NCBI GenBank assembly: GCA_033763695.1
Contig: JANRKB010000030.1
Span: 13,003 to 77,002 of the forward strand
Direction: 5' to 3'
From: JANRKB01 sp033763695
Lineage (GTDB): Bacteria > Planctomycetota > Phycisphaerae > Phycisphaerales > UBA1924
DNA: 64,000 bases
Part shown: positions 34,539 to 43,469 of the stretch, one piece after another
How the letters are laid out: the number at the start of each line of letters is the position of its first letter
How positions within the stretch are numbered: position 1 is the first letter of the stretch
Translations under genes and position numbers: made by a program
The notes under the pieces: model-generated
The model's input: only the letters and a program-made list of their open reading frames with translations
Told to the model about the DNA's origin: nothing
The model's database searches: none

Positions 34539-35738
34539 TTATCGCGAACCACAGATCTGACGCAGCGCGTCGATGACGCACGCGATGTCGCCGTGGGTCG
34601 TGCGCGGCCCGACGCTGAGCCGAAGCGTGCCGTCGGGGCGCGTACCCAGCGTGGCATGAGCCGCGGGTGCGCAGTGCAGCCCCGCACGCGACACGATGTT
34701 GAAGCTCGCGTGCAGAATCGATCCCAGCTCGTGCGCAGAAATGCCCTCGCAAACCAGCGAGAGCACACCGACGCTTCGATCCTTCGCGAGCGGCCCGAGG
34801 ACACGCACACGCGGCATCGCTCGCAGTGCCGTGTCGAGTTCGCCGATCAATGCTCGCTCGTGCGCGAGGACGTCGCGTTGCAATGCGAGCGCGTTCAGCG
34901 CGGCGCACACACCCGCGGCCACGACGGCATTCGCGGTGCCGACCTCAAATCGCCGTGGCAACGCGGGAGGCATGTCATCGTCGTCGGCATTGCCTTCGAG
35001 ATCGATCGCGCCTTCACCAGTCCCGCCGAAGCGGATCGGTTGAAGCGCCGCGTGCGTCGGGTCACGCCCGAATGCCCGCGGGCCAACCCACAACACCCCA
35101 AGACCCGGCGCGGCACCGATGCCCTTGTGCGTGCCGAAGGCGACCAGATCGGCACCGAGCGTTTGAACGTCAATCGCGACAACGCCCGCGGTCTGAGCCG
35201 CATCGACGAGCATGAGCACTTCTGGTGCGATGCGCCGCGCCTGAGCCGCACACGCGGCGACATCCTGGATCGTGCCGACGACGTTGCTGGCGTGCGTGAT
35301 CGCGAGCAGTGCCGTGTTTGCTTTCATGGCGGCGGCGACCGCCTCGGGGCTGACAAATCCTTCGGCGTCGCAACCCACCTCGGTCAGCGTGATGATCCCG
35401 CGCGACGCCAGGTATCGAAGGGGACGCCGCACTGCGTTGTGTTCCAGCACGGTGCTCACGACGTGCGGCACATCACGCCGGTGCGACAGCACGCCGAAGA
35501 TGGCGGTGTTGAGTGCGTCTGTGCAGCCCGAGGTCAGCACCACGCGATCGGACGTTGGCTCGTTGATCAACGTTGCCAGACCGGCGCGGCAGCGCTCGAT
35601 GGTGCCACCCGACGAGTGAAACGCCGAGCGACCCGAGTTGCCGATCAGTTCGCGTGCGGCCGCGGCCAGCGCATCAGCAACTCCGTCGGCCTTGGGCCAA
35701 CGCGTCGCGGCATGATCAAGATAGAGCAGCGGCTCCAC
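34539..35738 (-). CDS. Cysteine desulfurase-family class V aminotransferase
   Basis: PLP enzyme that withdraws sulfur from cysteine as a protein persulfide, 399 residues. YLDHAATRWPK is the family's N-terminus; THASNVVGTIQDV and VDAAQTAG bind the cofactor; Lys205 in FGTHKGIGA is the Schiff-base lysine; and Cys356 in RAGLHCAPAAH sits at the active-site cysteine position of SufS-type enzymes. It belongs to the subgroup near TIGR01977. No suf or isc genes are adjacent, so the acceptor is unknown. It is convergent with proS. Confidence 0.92.
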   Translation of the reverse strand: MEPLLYLDHAATRWPKADGVADALAAAARELIGNSGRSAFHSSGGTIERCRAGLATLINEPTSDRVVLTSGCTDALNTAIFGVLSHRRDVPHVVSTVLEHNAVRRPLRYLASRGIITLTEVGCDAEGFVSPEAVAAAMKANTALLAITHASNVVGTIQDVAACAAQARRIAPEVLMLVDAAQTAGVVAIDVQTLGADLVAFGTHKGIGAAPGLGVLWVGPRAFGRDPTHAALQPIRFGGTGEGAIDLEGNADDDDMPPALPRRFEVGTANAVVAAGVCAALNALALQRDVLAHERALIGELDTALRAMPRVRVLGPLAKDRSVGVLSLVCEGISAHELGSILHASFNIVSRAGLHCAPAAHATLGTRPDGTLRLSVGPRTTHGDIACVIDALRQICGSR

Positions 35739-35779
35739 GGCGCGAGAGTAGCGCGTTCAACGAAGCTCGCGGAGGTGAC

Positions 35780-36166
35780 TTACTTGGGCGCGGCCGGCGG
35801 CTGAGGCTTCTCTTCCGGCTTGGTTTCGGGCTTGGCTTCCGGCGCCGGCGGTGCAGGCGGCGTGGTCGGAGCCGCACCGGTTGCAGGAGCGGCCTCGCCG
35901 GGAGCAGCACCCGGAGCAGCGCCGGGAGTGGTGCCGGGAGTTGCTTCGGTCGGGGCCGGGACATCGTCCTGGCGACGCTCATCGCGGCGATCGGTGCCAG
36001 TGACAACGGCCGGGCCACCCTTGCCCGGTGCGCCGACTTGCGGCCCGCCGCTGGGCATGATCGCCGAGACGAACGCCCCCAGCAGGACGCCGGGCACAAA
36101 CCCGGCGATCAGGCCGGGGATGAACGCGCGGACAAAGGTGCTGGAGGAGTTGCCTTGCTCTGCCAT
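35780..36166 (-). CDS. Small single-helix membrane protein with Pro/Ala-rich tail
   Basis: 128 residues. MAEQGNSSSTFVRAFIPG leads into one hydrophobic, Gly-rich helix (LIAGFVPGVLLGAFVSAIMP), followed by about 80 residues rich in Pro, Ala, Thr and Glu that are probably disordered in the periplasm. I recognise no family. Start ATG 36166 has AGAGGG upstream; the open frame continues 27 codons further without similarity. It lies between the desulfurase and the small gene following the epimerase, all on the minus strand. Confidence 0.7.
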   Translation of the reverse strand: MAEQGNSSSTFVRAFIPGLIAGFVPGVLLGAFVSAIMPSGGPQVGAPGKGGPAVVTGTDRRDERRQDDVPAPTEATPGTTPGAAPGAAPGEAAPATGAAPTTPPAPPAPEAKPETKPEEKPQPPAAPK

Positions 36167-36311
36167 GGTCGATGCCCTCTGCAACAATGCTGTCTGGTTC
36201 GGTTCGCGTGGGCAGGGCCACGCCCCTGACACCACCCGAGGAGCCATTCTTATCGGCAGACCGAGACGCGGACGTTCACAGACGCCGAATTCCGAGTGCC
36301 GCGACCGGTTC

Positions 36312-36512
36312 TTAGCGCATGCGCCGGGTTCTGTACACCCAGCGCCCGTAGTCGATCACCGATTCAATCAGCTCCGGAAGCGGCGGCTTGCCGCGGCCGA
36401 ACGCGGTGTGCATCCGCCACTGCCAATACGCCCCGCGGAAGCGAAAGCGAGAAATCCACGCCAGTCGTAGAAGCTCCCACAGCCCGCCGAGCGTGTCGAA
36501 AAGCGTGCGCAT
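36312..36512 (-). CDS. Small basic protein coupled to the epimerase gene
   Basis: 66 residues, MRTLFDTLGGLWELLRLAWIS then an aromatic and Arg-rich stretch (RFRFRGAYWQWRMHTAFG) and ELIESVIDYGRWVYRTRRMR. It is amphipathic and strongly basic, perhaps membrane-associated. ATG 36512 begins one base after the epimerase stop codon (TGA-G-ATG), which argues for co-translation. I recognise no family, but its Trp/Tyr-rich composition is unlike the random frames here. Confidence 0.65.
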   Translation of the reverse strand: MRTLFDTLGGLWELLRLAWISRFRFRGAYWQWRMHTAFGRGKPPLPELIESVIDYGRWVYRTRRMR

Positions 36513-36513
36513 C

Positions 36514-37545
36514 TCACGCTCCAGCCAAAGTTTGGCGATACCAGTCGAGGGTTTCATCAAGCCCAGTGACCAGCGACGCCGTCGGCTCATAGCCAAGGAA
36601 TTCCCTGGCACGCGCGATGTCCGCGAGCGAATCGCGGGCGTCGCCGGGGCGTGAGGAGATGAACTCAGGTTCGAGGTGTGCCGCACCGACACGCTCGGCC
36701 ATGAGTTTTGCGAGTTCAGCGATCGACACGGAACGTGCCGTTCCGACGTTGATGACATCGCCCGCGAAGGGCTGCTGGGCCGCCCCCGCCAGAAGCGTGG
36801 CGAGCACAGCGTCGGCGACGAACGTGAAATCCCGCGTCTGGCGGCCGTCGCCGGTCACAACAGGCGGCTCGCCCGCAAGCAGTTTCTTGGCAAACGCGGC
36901 GATCACGCCGGCATAGGGCGTGTCGGCGGGCTGCCGCGGACCAAAGACGTTGAAGTAGCGCAGGCAGACGGTCGAAAGCCCGAAGGAACGCGACCAGACC
37001 GACATCAGATGCTCTGCCGCGACCTTGCTCGCGCCGTAGGGCGAGATCGGACGGGGCGTGATCGTCTCGACACGCGGCAGGCGCGGGTCATCGCCATACG
37101 CCGATGAGGACGCCGCGAGCATCACGCGTTCGACGCCGCCGTCACCGAGGACGCGTCGTGATTCGCGAGCGGCTTCCAGAACGCGCAGCGTGCCCGTCGC
37201 GTTTACGTTCCAGGTGCGTTCAGGCTCCTCAAGCGAGCGCGGCACAGAACCGACCGCCGCAAGATGAAAGACAGTTCGAGTCCCGCGGACCGCCTCGGCG
37301 AGCGCCTCGTCGTCGAGGATGCTGCCGTGCGTGAAGCGGATGCGATCGGGTTCGAGCTCGATCAGGCCGGCGAGATGATCAAGATTGGAGTTGGAGAGAT
37401 CGTCAATGACGTTGACGTTGGCGCCGCAGCCGATGAGCGCGTCGACAAGATGGCCACCGATGAACCCAGCACCGCCGGTGACGCACACATCGCGCCCCTC
37501 GTAGAAGCCGCGCAGGCGATTGACCTTCTCCGCCGGGAGTTTCAT
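36514..37545 (-). CDS. NAD-dependent sugar epimerase/dehydratase (GalE-like, extended SDR)
   Basis: 343 residues. The Rossmann motif TGGAGFIGG is near residue 25; VFHLAAVGSVPRSLEEP and SSSAYGDDP follow; the catalytic YGASK motif is near residue 160; RYFNVFGPRQ and DGRQTRDFTFV bind the nucleotide sugar. These features fit UDP-glucose/UDP-GlcNAc 4-epimerases of surface-polysaccharide pathways, but the exact sugar cannot be assigned. ATG 37545 gives the normal N-terminus. A small basic protein gene is translationally adjacent downstream. Confidence 0.93.
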   Translation of the reverse strand: MKLPAEKVNRLRGFYEGRDVCVTGGAGFIGGHLVDALIGCGANVNVIDDLSNSNLDHLAGLIELEPDRIRFTHGSILDDEALAEAVRGTRTVFHLAAVGSVPRSLEEPERTWNVNATGTLRVLEAARESRRVLGDGGVERVMLAASSSAYGDDPRLPRVETITPRPISPYGASKVAAEHLMSVWSRSFGLSTVCLRYFNVFGPRQPADTPYAGVIAAFAKKLLAGEPPVVTGDGRQTRDFTFVADAVLATLLAGAAQQPFAGDVINVGTARSVSIAELAKLMAERVGAAHLEPEFISSRPGDARDSLADIARAREFLGYEPTASLVTGLDETLDWYRQTLAGA

Positions 37546-37685
37546 CAAGTGGCATGGTATCCGATGACGAGTCGTTCGCAAGGGGTTGACGCGAGAAGAG
37601 GATTTTGTTCGGATCTCAAAAACAACCCCGGCCGCGGGTGCGGCCAGGGTTGATCACAGTTCAAGTTGTTCGCGAAGCGAGAGGC

Positions 37686-39254
37686 TTACAGGCCGTTCTC
37701 GAAGGCAAAGACGAAGGCGTCGAAGTCGGTGAAGTCGAGGAAGCCGTCTTCGTTGATGTCCGCTGCCTCGTCGCCCGCCTCGAAGGCCTTCACGAAGTCA
37801 TCGAAGTCGGTGAAATCGATGAAGTCATCGGCGTTGAAGTCGGCGATCGTCTTCTTGAGGCACAGGATCTTGTCCTGCGTGCCTTCCTTGATGAAGAGCG
37901 GCCACTGGGTTGTCTCGGGAGTCTGGCTGATGGTCCACTGGAAGAACTGCTCGGGCAGTTGCTTGTCGATGATCGGGAGCTGCATCGGCGACTCGAAGCA
38001 GCCGGTCGAACCATTGGGCAGCGTGCGGAGGATGTAGCCGTCGTTCTGGCCAAAGCCAAACGAGTTGGTCCAGCCGCCGTAGTTCACGCCGTTATCGACG
38101 TTGGGAGCCACGGCTTCAAGACGATCGTTCGCCGTGCCGCCGTAGCGCCAGGCCCAGATCGGAGCACCAGCGGGCGAGACGCGCTGGGCCGCGCCATCGG
38201 TGACGTTGGCTCCGGCGACGGTGGTCCAACCGGCGTGAACGATGTCGCGGTTGGGCATCACACGGAGCGCGGCCTGCGACGTGAAGATGTTGGGATAGCC
38301 GAACGACCACACGGTCGGGCTGGCGAGCTGGGCCTGGAGCAGGCGAGTGCCGCCCGTGCCGCCCAGCGACGGGTCGGCCATGCTCATCGTGAAGTTCACG
38401 GTGCCGGGGTTGAGTTCAACGCTGTCGGCTTCCTCGCTGAACTGGGTCTGGCCATAGTCCACGGCCCAGAGCTGGTTGCCGTTGCCGGTGGCGTGGAACG
38501 CGACGGCCTGCTTGAGCGCGGTGCTGCTCTGCTGCGTCGAGCCGACGATGATGTACCCGCCGTTGATGTCGTTGGGATTGCTCGGGTCCTGACGCATCCA
38601 GCGGAAGTCGTTGAAGGAGACGAACGACGTGTTGCCGCGAGGATCCGCGTAGGAGCGGTGGAACGTGACGTTGCCGGCGGCGTCGGTCTTGATGAGCACG
38701 CCACGCTGGCTGAGCGGTGCGCCCGTGGCGGCGTAAAGCGTCTCGCGTCCGATGACGGCGAAGGCCTGCGTGCCGCTGGGCGTGATGAGTTCTCGCACCG
38801 TGGTGCCAAAGCGCCCGCCGGTGAAGGCCGAGCCCCAATAGACGCGTGACCAGAGAACGTTGCCGAAGGCATCGATGCGGATGAGGCCGATCCCGAGGTT
38901 GGTATTCACGCTGTTGGTTTCGCAGGCGATGATGTAGCCGCCGTCGCTGGTCTGGCGGATCGAGTAGCCGACGTCGGTGGCCTGCCCGCCGTAGGTGCGG
39001 CTCCAGACGGGCGCACCGAGCGAGTTGTGCTTGACGACGTAGACGTTGTAGTCGTTGCCCGAGAGGCGATAGCCGCAGGTGATGTACCCACCATCGCTGG
39101 TGCGCTCGATGCTCAGCGAACGCTCTTCGTCCTGCGTGCCGTGGACGCGCTGGTACTTGACGGCGGCGTCGGCCGAGCCGGCGATCGAGGCCAGGGTGAT
39201 GGCGGCGGCCGTCAGGGCGGTACGAGACAGAGTGATGGCGCGAGAAGCAAACAT
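37686..39254 (-). CDS. Secreted beta-propeller-like protein with C-terminal dockerin-like domain
   Basis: 522 residues. MFASRAITLSRTALTAAAITL leads a signal peptide ending near ADA. The body has repeated blocks such as RTSDGGYITCGYRLS, QTSDGGYIIACETN, NGGYIIVGSTQQS and WAWRYGGTANDRLEAV, typical of delta-60-type propeller repeats. Residues 471-522 carry two calcium-loop repeats, DFNADDFIDFTDFDDF and DINEDGFLDFTDFDAF, the dockerin-like tail common in Phycisphaerales. This tail presumably mediates attachment or assembly outside the cell, but no cohesin partner is visible here. Start ATG 39254. A structured leader lies about 240 bp upstream. Confidence 0.88.
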   Translation of the reverse strand: MFASRAITLSRTALTAAAITLASIAGSADAAVKYQRVHGTQDEERSLSIERTSDGGYITCGYRLSGNDYNVYVVKHNSLGAPVWSRTYGGQATDVGYSIRQTSDGGYIIACETNSVNTNLGIGLIRIDAFGNVLWSRVYWGSAFTGGRFGTTVRELITPSGTQAFAVIGRETLYAATGAPLSQRGVLIKTDAAGNVTFHRSYADPRGNTSFVSFNDFRWMRQDPSNPNDINGGYIIVGSTQQSSTALKQAVAFHATGNGNQLWAVDYGQTQFSEEADSVELNPGTVNFTMSMADPSLGGTGGTRLLQAQLASPTVWSFGYPNIFTSQAALRVMPNRDIVHAGWTTVAGANVTDGAAQRVSPAGAPIWAWRYGGTANDRLEAVAPNVDNGVNYGGWTNSFGFGQNDGYILRTLPNGSTGCFESPMQLPIIDKQLPEQFFQWTISQTPETTQWPLFIKEGTQDKILCLKKTIADFNADDFIDFTDFDDFVKAFEAGDEAADINEDGFLDFTDFDAFVFAFENGL

Positions 39255-39490
39255 GGCTGTTCCCTTTCCAAACGTCGATTGGTTGTTCCGGGCGGCACAC
39301 GAGTCCGCCCCGCGTTTGTCGGCCACTCCCCAGCGGCCGGCACCGAGGACAGACCCGGGGAAAGCCTCGTGCGCGCGGTTCTTGTAGAAAATCATCAACC
39401 CCATGCCAGATGCGCGTAAGTGCCTGCCACTCTTTCGGTTGGGCGTCACGGAAACTGATCACATGATGGCCCGGGCGGCGACATCACCAA

Positions 39491-39690
39491 AGAAAAACGA
39501 TCGGAACTCGGTTGCCCTTGTTCCGATCGTCGCGTTGGAGAAGTCGCCGGAGCTTTCGCCCCGGCGGCTGAGGGGCATGAAGTCGGACAATGCCGTGCAC
39601 CCTCGGATGTCCGGCGGGCCGAAGGCCGATTGCAGATCTCGACCTGCCAAAGTCAGAATCTTGGATGCGTGCGGGCCGACGCGACCGGTA
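39491..39690 (-). ncRNA. Candidate structured leader or small RNA upstream of the dockerin gene
   Basis: On the minus strand this segment contains, in order, a GGCC-TTC-GGCC hairpin, a CGGACA/TGTCCG stem, a 9-bp stem capped by a GAAA tetraloop (CGCCGGGGC-GAAA-GCTCCGGCG), and a perfect 11-bp terminator stem (39520-39530 with 39497-39507) followed by TTTTTCTTT. No supported gene is encoded in this spacer. It may be a terminating regulatory leader of the dockerin gene or a separate RNA. I see no match to a known riboswitch class and no convincing promoter. Confidence 0.45.
39497..39530 (-). terminator. Minus-strand intrinsic terminator upstream of the dockerin gene
   Basis: The perfect 11-bp stem ACGATCGGAAC/GTTCCGATCGT has a 12-base loop and is followed on the minus strand by TTTTTCTTT. 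No minus-strand protein gene lies directly upstream, which is why a leader or small RNA is proposed. Confidence 0.8.
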
Positions 39691-39700
39691 GACTGGCGCC

Positions 39701-40159
39701 ATGCCGTCATTCCTCGTCTTCATCGTGCTCGGTGGCGTGGGTCTGCTGGTTGTGCTTGTCGCGGGTGTGTTGATCGGCGGGAGTTCCAAGCGCGGCCGTC
39801 GAGGTTCCGATGCCGCACGGGGGTTTCGCTCGTCGGACACCAGCAGCGGGCCAGACCCGTTTCTCACGGGCATGGCCGCCGGCCACATGATGCACGGCCA
39901 TCCCCACTCTCGCGGGAGCGATTCCAGCGGCACATCCGGCGGCGACGTGGGAATACACGGCACACATCACGGCGCTCACCATTCAGGATCTTCCACCCAG
40001 GACTACAGCACCAACAACTTCAGCGGGCCTGACCCAGCGAGCGACGCTGGCGTGAGCTTCGGCGACTCGGGCGGTGGGTTTGATTCCGGGGGCGGGGGCG
40101 ACTCAGGCGGCGGCGGCGGCGGTGATGGTGGCGGAGGAGGCGGTGGCGGCGGCGACTGA
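39701..40159 (+). CDS. Small membrane protein with His-rich and Gly-rich tail
   Basis: 152 residues. One helix at the N-terminus (FLVFIVLGGVGLLVVLVAGVL) is followed by a polar region with His clusters (AAGHMMHGHPHS, IHGTHHGAHHSG) and an extreme Gly/Asp tail. The His clusters suggest metal binding but prove nothing. Similar TM-plus-Gly-rich proteins occur widely as uncharacterised small proteins. It is divergent from the dockerin gene and 79 bp before the antiporter gene. Confidence 0.7.
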   Translation: MPSFLVFIVLGGVGLLVVLVAGVLIGGSSKRGRRGSDAARGFRSSDTSSGPDPFLTGMAAGHMMHGHPHSRGSDSSGTSGGDVGIHGTHHGAHHSGSSTQDYSTNNFSGPDPASDAGVSFGDSGGGFDSGGGGDSGGGGGGDGGGGGGGGGD

Positions 40160-40237
40160 TCGCGGTTGTCGCGCGTCGACAGCGTCACGCGTGCAGACTC
40201 GTGCCGCCGGTGACGCGTTCGACTACGCTCTGCCCGC

Positions 40238-41668
40238 ATGACGGACGCACCTTCATCTCGCGGCATTCACGGCCCGCTTCTGTGGGGCCCTTCGCTCGTC
40301 GCCGGACTCATCGTCGGGTACGGGGCTTCGTTCGCCCTGCCAGCAATGGGCTCGGGGGCGGCGCCGGAGATTCCCCTCTGGCTCTGTGCTCCGTTTGTGC
40401 TGCTGCTGCTCTCGATCGCGCTGATGCCGTTCGTCAACGCCAAGTGGTGGCACCACCACTATCCCGATGTAGCGCTTTTCCTCGGCGGCACCATCATCGC
40501 GTACTACCTGGCCGCGTTCAGAGCCTTTGACACCGGACACGGCTCGTACGGCTCGTACAAGATGCTGCACGCGGGCATCGAGTACTACGCGTTCATGGCC
40601 CTCATCGGCTCACTCTACCTCTGCTCGGGCGGCATCCTCGTCCACGCCCACGGCAAAGCGACACCCACGCGCAACACGCTCCTGCTGCTTGGGGGCGCGG
40701 TCCTTGCGAACCTCGTCGGCACGACCGGCGCGTCGGTCCTGCTCATCCGCCCGTTCATGCGGATGAATCAGGGGCGCCTCAAGCCGATCCATGTGGTGAT
40801 GTTCATCTTCATCGTCAGCAACTGCGGCGGCAGTCTGACGCCGATCGGCGATCCGCCGCTGTATCTGGGCTTCCTCAAGGGCGTGCCGTTCTTCTGGACG
40901 CTCCAGAACATGTGGTACGACTGGGCGTTCACGATCGGCTGCCTGCTGGCGGTCTTCTGGGTTATTGACAGCCGCATCCCCCCCGCTGCTGAGACGCCCA
41001 GCGCGACCAGCGGTCAGAACTTCCGCCTGCACGTGCGCGGCATGGTGGGCATCGTCGGCCTCGCGCTGATCATCGCGGGCGTGTTTGTCGATCCGCTGCT
41101 GGCCAAGCACTACGGCATCAAGGACATCCCGATCGGCGCGACGCTGCAGGCGATCGTCGGCATCGCGGCGTACCTGCTGGGCAGCAAGGAGAATCGTGCC
41201 GCCAACGCGTTCAACTTCGAGCCCATCAAGGAAGTCGGGCTGCTCTTTGTCGGCATCTTCGCCACCATGGCCCCCGCGCTGGGCTACCTGGCGACCCACG
41301 GCAAGGAACTGGGCATCACCTCGCCGACCAGCTTCTACTTTGCCGCCGGGTCGCTGTCGGCGTTCCTTGACAACGCGCCGACGTACCTGAACTTCCTGCA
41401 GATCGCCGTCGGTGATCGCGAGATCACTCCGGCGATCGTGCGCGAGATTTTGAGCACCGACACCGGACGACTCACCGTCAACGCAATCAGCACGGCGGCG
41501 GTGTTCTTTGGCGCGATGACCTACATCGGCAACGGGCCGAACTTCATGGTCAAGGCGATCGCCGAACAAGCGGGCGTCAAGATGCCGAGCTTCTTCGGCT
41601 ACTTCGGGCTTGCGCTGGCGATTCTGCTGCCGATTCTCGTCGTCCACTGGGCGATCTTCATTCGATAG
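40238..41668 (+). CDS. Sodium:proton antiporter / CitMHS-like ion transporter
   Basis: 476 residues with about twelve hydrophobic segments. Conserved blocks of the ion-transporter superfamily are visible: MFIFIVSNCGGSLTPIGDPPLYLGF is the paired re-entrant motif (SN-GG-TPIGDPP), and SLSAFLDNAPTYLNF is the second, related one. It resembles PF16980 (CitMHS_2) and NhaD-type antiporters, which exchange Na+ for H+; substrate specificity is inferred from family only. The ATG at 40238 gives a short cytosolic lead. An inverted repeat GCGTCAC/GTGACGC lies upstream. Confidence 0.9.
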   Translation: MTDAPSSRGIHGPLLWGPSLVAGLIVGYGASFALPAMGSGAAPEIPLWLCAPFVLLLLSIALMPFVNAKWWHHHYPDVALFLGGTIIAYYLAAFRAFDTGHGSYGSYKMLHAGIEYYAFMALIGSLYLCSGGILVHAHGKATPTRNTLLLLGGAVLANLVGTTGASVLLIRPFMRMNQGRLKPIHVVMFIFIVSNCGGSLTPIGDPPLYLGFLKGVPFFWTLQNMWYDWAFTIGCLLAVFWVIDSRIPPAAETPSATSGQNFRLHVRGMVGIVGLALIIAGVFVDPLLAKHYGIKDIPIGATLQAIVGIAAYLLGSKENRAANAFNFEPIKEVGLLFVGIFATMAPALGYLATHGKELGITSPTSFYFAAGSLSAFLDNAPTYLNFLQIAVGDREITPAIVREILSTDTGRLTVNAISTAAVFFGAMTYIGNGPNFMVKAIAEQAGVKMPSFFGYFGLALAILLPILVVHWAIFIR

Positions 41669-41722
41669 TCGGCGACGCTGGATAAGCGGGCCACCGGCGG
41701 GTGATCAACCGATAAGAGCCTC

Positions 41723-43453
41723 GTGAGCACGATGACGACTTCGCAGCACGAATCCATGCCCGAATCGCGCGACGCACGCGAGCCGCAGCACCGGGCAACG
41801 CACGGCGAGGCCCGTGTCCATCGCGCGGGCGGTCATGACCATCACTTCGCCGGAGCCATGGCCGGCGCGATCCGCGTGGTCTCCAGCCTGACGCTGCTGT
41901 CTCGCTTCGCGGGGCTTGCTCGCGATGTCGCGACAGCCCATATCTTCGGCTCGGGCCCCACGGCGTCGGCGTTCCGTGCCGCATACGCGATCCCGAATCT
42001 CTTCCGCCGGCTCTTTGGTGAGGGCGCGCTCTCGGCGGCCTTCCTGCCCGAGTACACGCGGCTTGTGAAGGATGGCTCGCCGGTCGCGCCGCGACTGGCA
42101 TCACTCGTCTGCTGGTTGCTCACGCTCGTCACGGGCCTCCTCACGCTGCTGCTCGAGGGCGTGCTGCTGGTCATCCTTGCGATCGCGCCGGGCGACGCCG
42201 ACAAGACGCTCAGCCTGAAGCTGATGATGCTCATGCTGCCGATGATGCCGATGGTGTGCATCACGGCGATCCTCGGCGGCATGTTGCAGGTGCATGGGCG
42301 TTTCGGCCCCCCCGCCGCCGCTCCGATCCTGCTCAATGTCTTTCAGATCGCCGCGGGCGCGTTGTTTTTCGTCGGCGTGGTCACCGACGCGAACGCGATG
42401 GCGTACATCGTCGGTGCCGCGGCCGGGCTCGCGAGCGTCGCGCAGGTCGCGTGGTCGCTGCACGCGCTGCGCGGCAGTGTCGCGTGGACACGCATGTACG
42501 ACGGGGCGGCCGACTCGGCGCGCCTGATCCTCAAGCGTTTTGTCCCTGTGCTGCTGGGCCTGGGCACGCTGCAACTCAACACCATGCTCGATGTCGTGAT
42601 CGCCATGTGGCCGATTTGGGTCGGGCCGTTGATGTTCGGCTTCAAGCACCCGCTCGACGACGCAAGCAACGGCATCTTGTCGTACACACAGGCTCTGTAC
42701 CAGTTCCCGCTGGGTGTCTTCGGGCTGGCGGTCGCCACGGCGGTTTTCCCGCTGCTCTCGCGGGCGGCTGATGACAGCGAGCTCTTCCTCTCGACGCTCC
42801 GTCGTGGCCTGCGGCTGTCGCTGTTCATCGGGTTGCCCGCGTCGCTTGGCCTCATCCTCGTGCGTGAAGACCTCGTCGCGGTGGTTTACTCGGGCAGCAA
42901 GACTGGCTTTGGTGAGGGCGCGATCGGGCGTGCCGCGGATGTTCTGATGGGGTTCGCGCCGGCGGTATGGGCCTACTCGCTCAACCATGTCTACACCCGC
43001 GCGTTTTACGCCAAGGGAGACACAACCACGCCGATGAAGCTCGCGGTCTGCATGGTCGCGCTCAATCTGACGCTCAATCTCACGCTGCTCTGGTGGCTGC
43101 GTGAGGCCGGGCTCGCGTGGTCCACGGCGATCACCGCCGCGGTGCAGTGCATAGTCCTGGGCTGGCTGTGCTCGCGCAAGCTCGGCGTGAGAATCCTCGA
43201 CGGCGCGACGTTCCGGGGCTTTGCTGCCACCGCGTGCGTCACAATCGCGATGGGCACGGCGGTCTTCGCTCTGCAGTGGTCTCTGCCCGAGGCCCATCGT
43301 TGGTGGATGCACGCGTGGCGTCTGATGGCGGCGTGCCTCGTCGGTGCGGGCGCGTTCGCCGCGGCGGCGTGGGTGCTCAAGCTCCCCGAACTGCGCTGGC
43401 TGATGCAGCGTGGCAGCGGCGGCGGCAATGCCGGGCTGGTCTCCGCCGAGTGA
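41723..43453 (+). CDS. murJ: Lipid II flippase MurJ (MviN)
   Basis: Polytopic inner-membrane protein that flips lipid II for peptidoglycan synthesis; 576 residues and about fourteen helices. VSSLTLLSRFAGLARDVATAHIFG matches the MurJ N-terminal helix and its essential Arg. AYAIPNLFRRLFGEGALSAAFLPEYT is the most conserved block, and HVYTRAFYAKGDTTTPMKLA is the helix 9-10 segment. The N-terminus has about 40 extra polar His-rich residues. The start is GTG 41723 or ATG 41732; AAGAG lies near the first. It is convergent with the rluD-type gene. Confidence 0.96.
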   Translation: MSTMTTSQHESMPESRDAREPQHRATHGEARVHRAGGHDHHFAGAMAGAIRVVSSLTLLSRFAGLARDVATAHIFGSGPTASAFRAAYAIPNLFRRLFGEGALSAAFLPEYTRLVKDGSPVAPRLASLVCWLLTLVTGLLTLLLEGVLLVILAIAPGDADKTLSLKLMMLMLPMMPMVCITAILGGMLQVHGRFGPPAAAPILLNVFQIAAGALFFVGVVTDANAMAYIVGAAAGLASVAQVAWSLHALRGSVAWTRMYDGAADSARLILKRFVPVLLGLGTLQLNTMLDVVIAMWPIWVGPLMFGFKHPLDDASNGILSYTQALYQFPLGVFGLAVATAVFPLLSRAADDSELFLSTLRRGLRLSLFIGLPASLGLILVREDLVAVVYSGSKTGFGEGAIGRAADVLMGFAPAVWAYSLNHVYTRAFYAKGDTTTPMKLAVCMVALNLTLNLTLLWWLREAGLAWSTAITAAVQCIVLGWLCSRKLGVRILDGATFRGFAATACVTIAMGTAVFALQWSLPEAHRWWMHAWRLMAACLVGAGAFAAAAWVLKLPELRWLMQRGSGGGNAGLVSAE

Positions 43454-43469
43454 GCGGCAGAGTGAAACG

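Noticed and set aside
32563..34908. 781-residue minus-strand frame over proS
   Set aside because: Antisense shadow of proS and of the desulfurase 3' end; no family resemblance.
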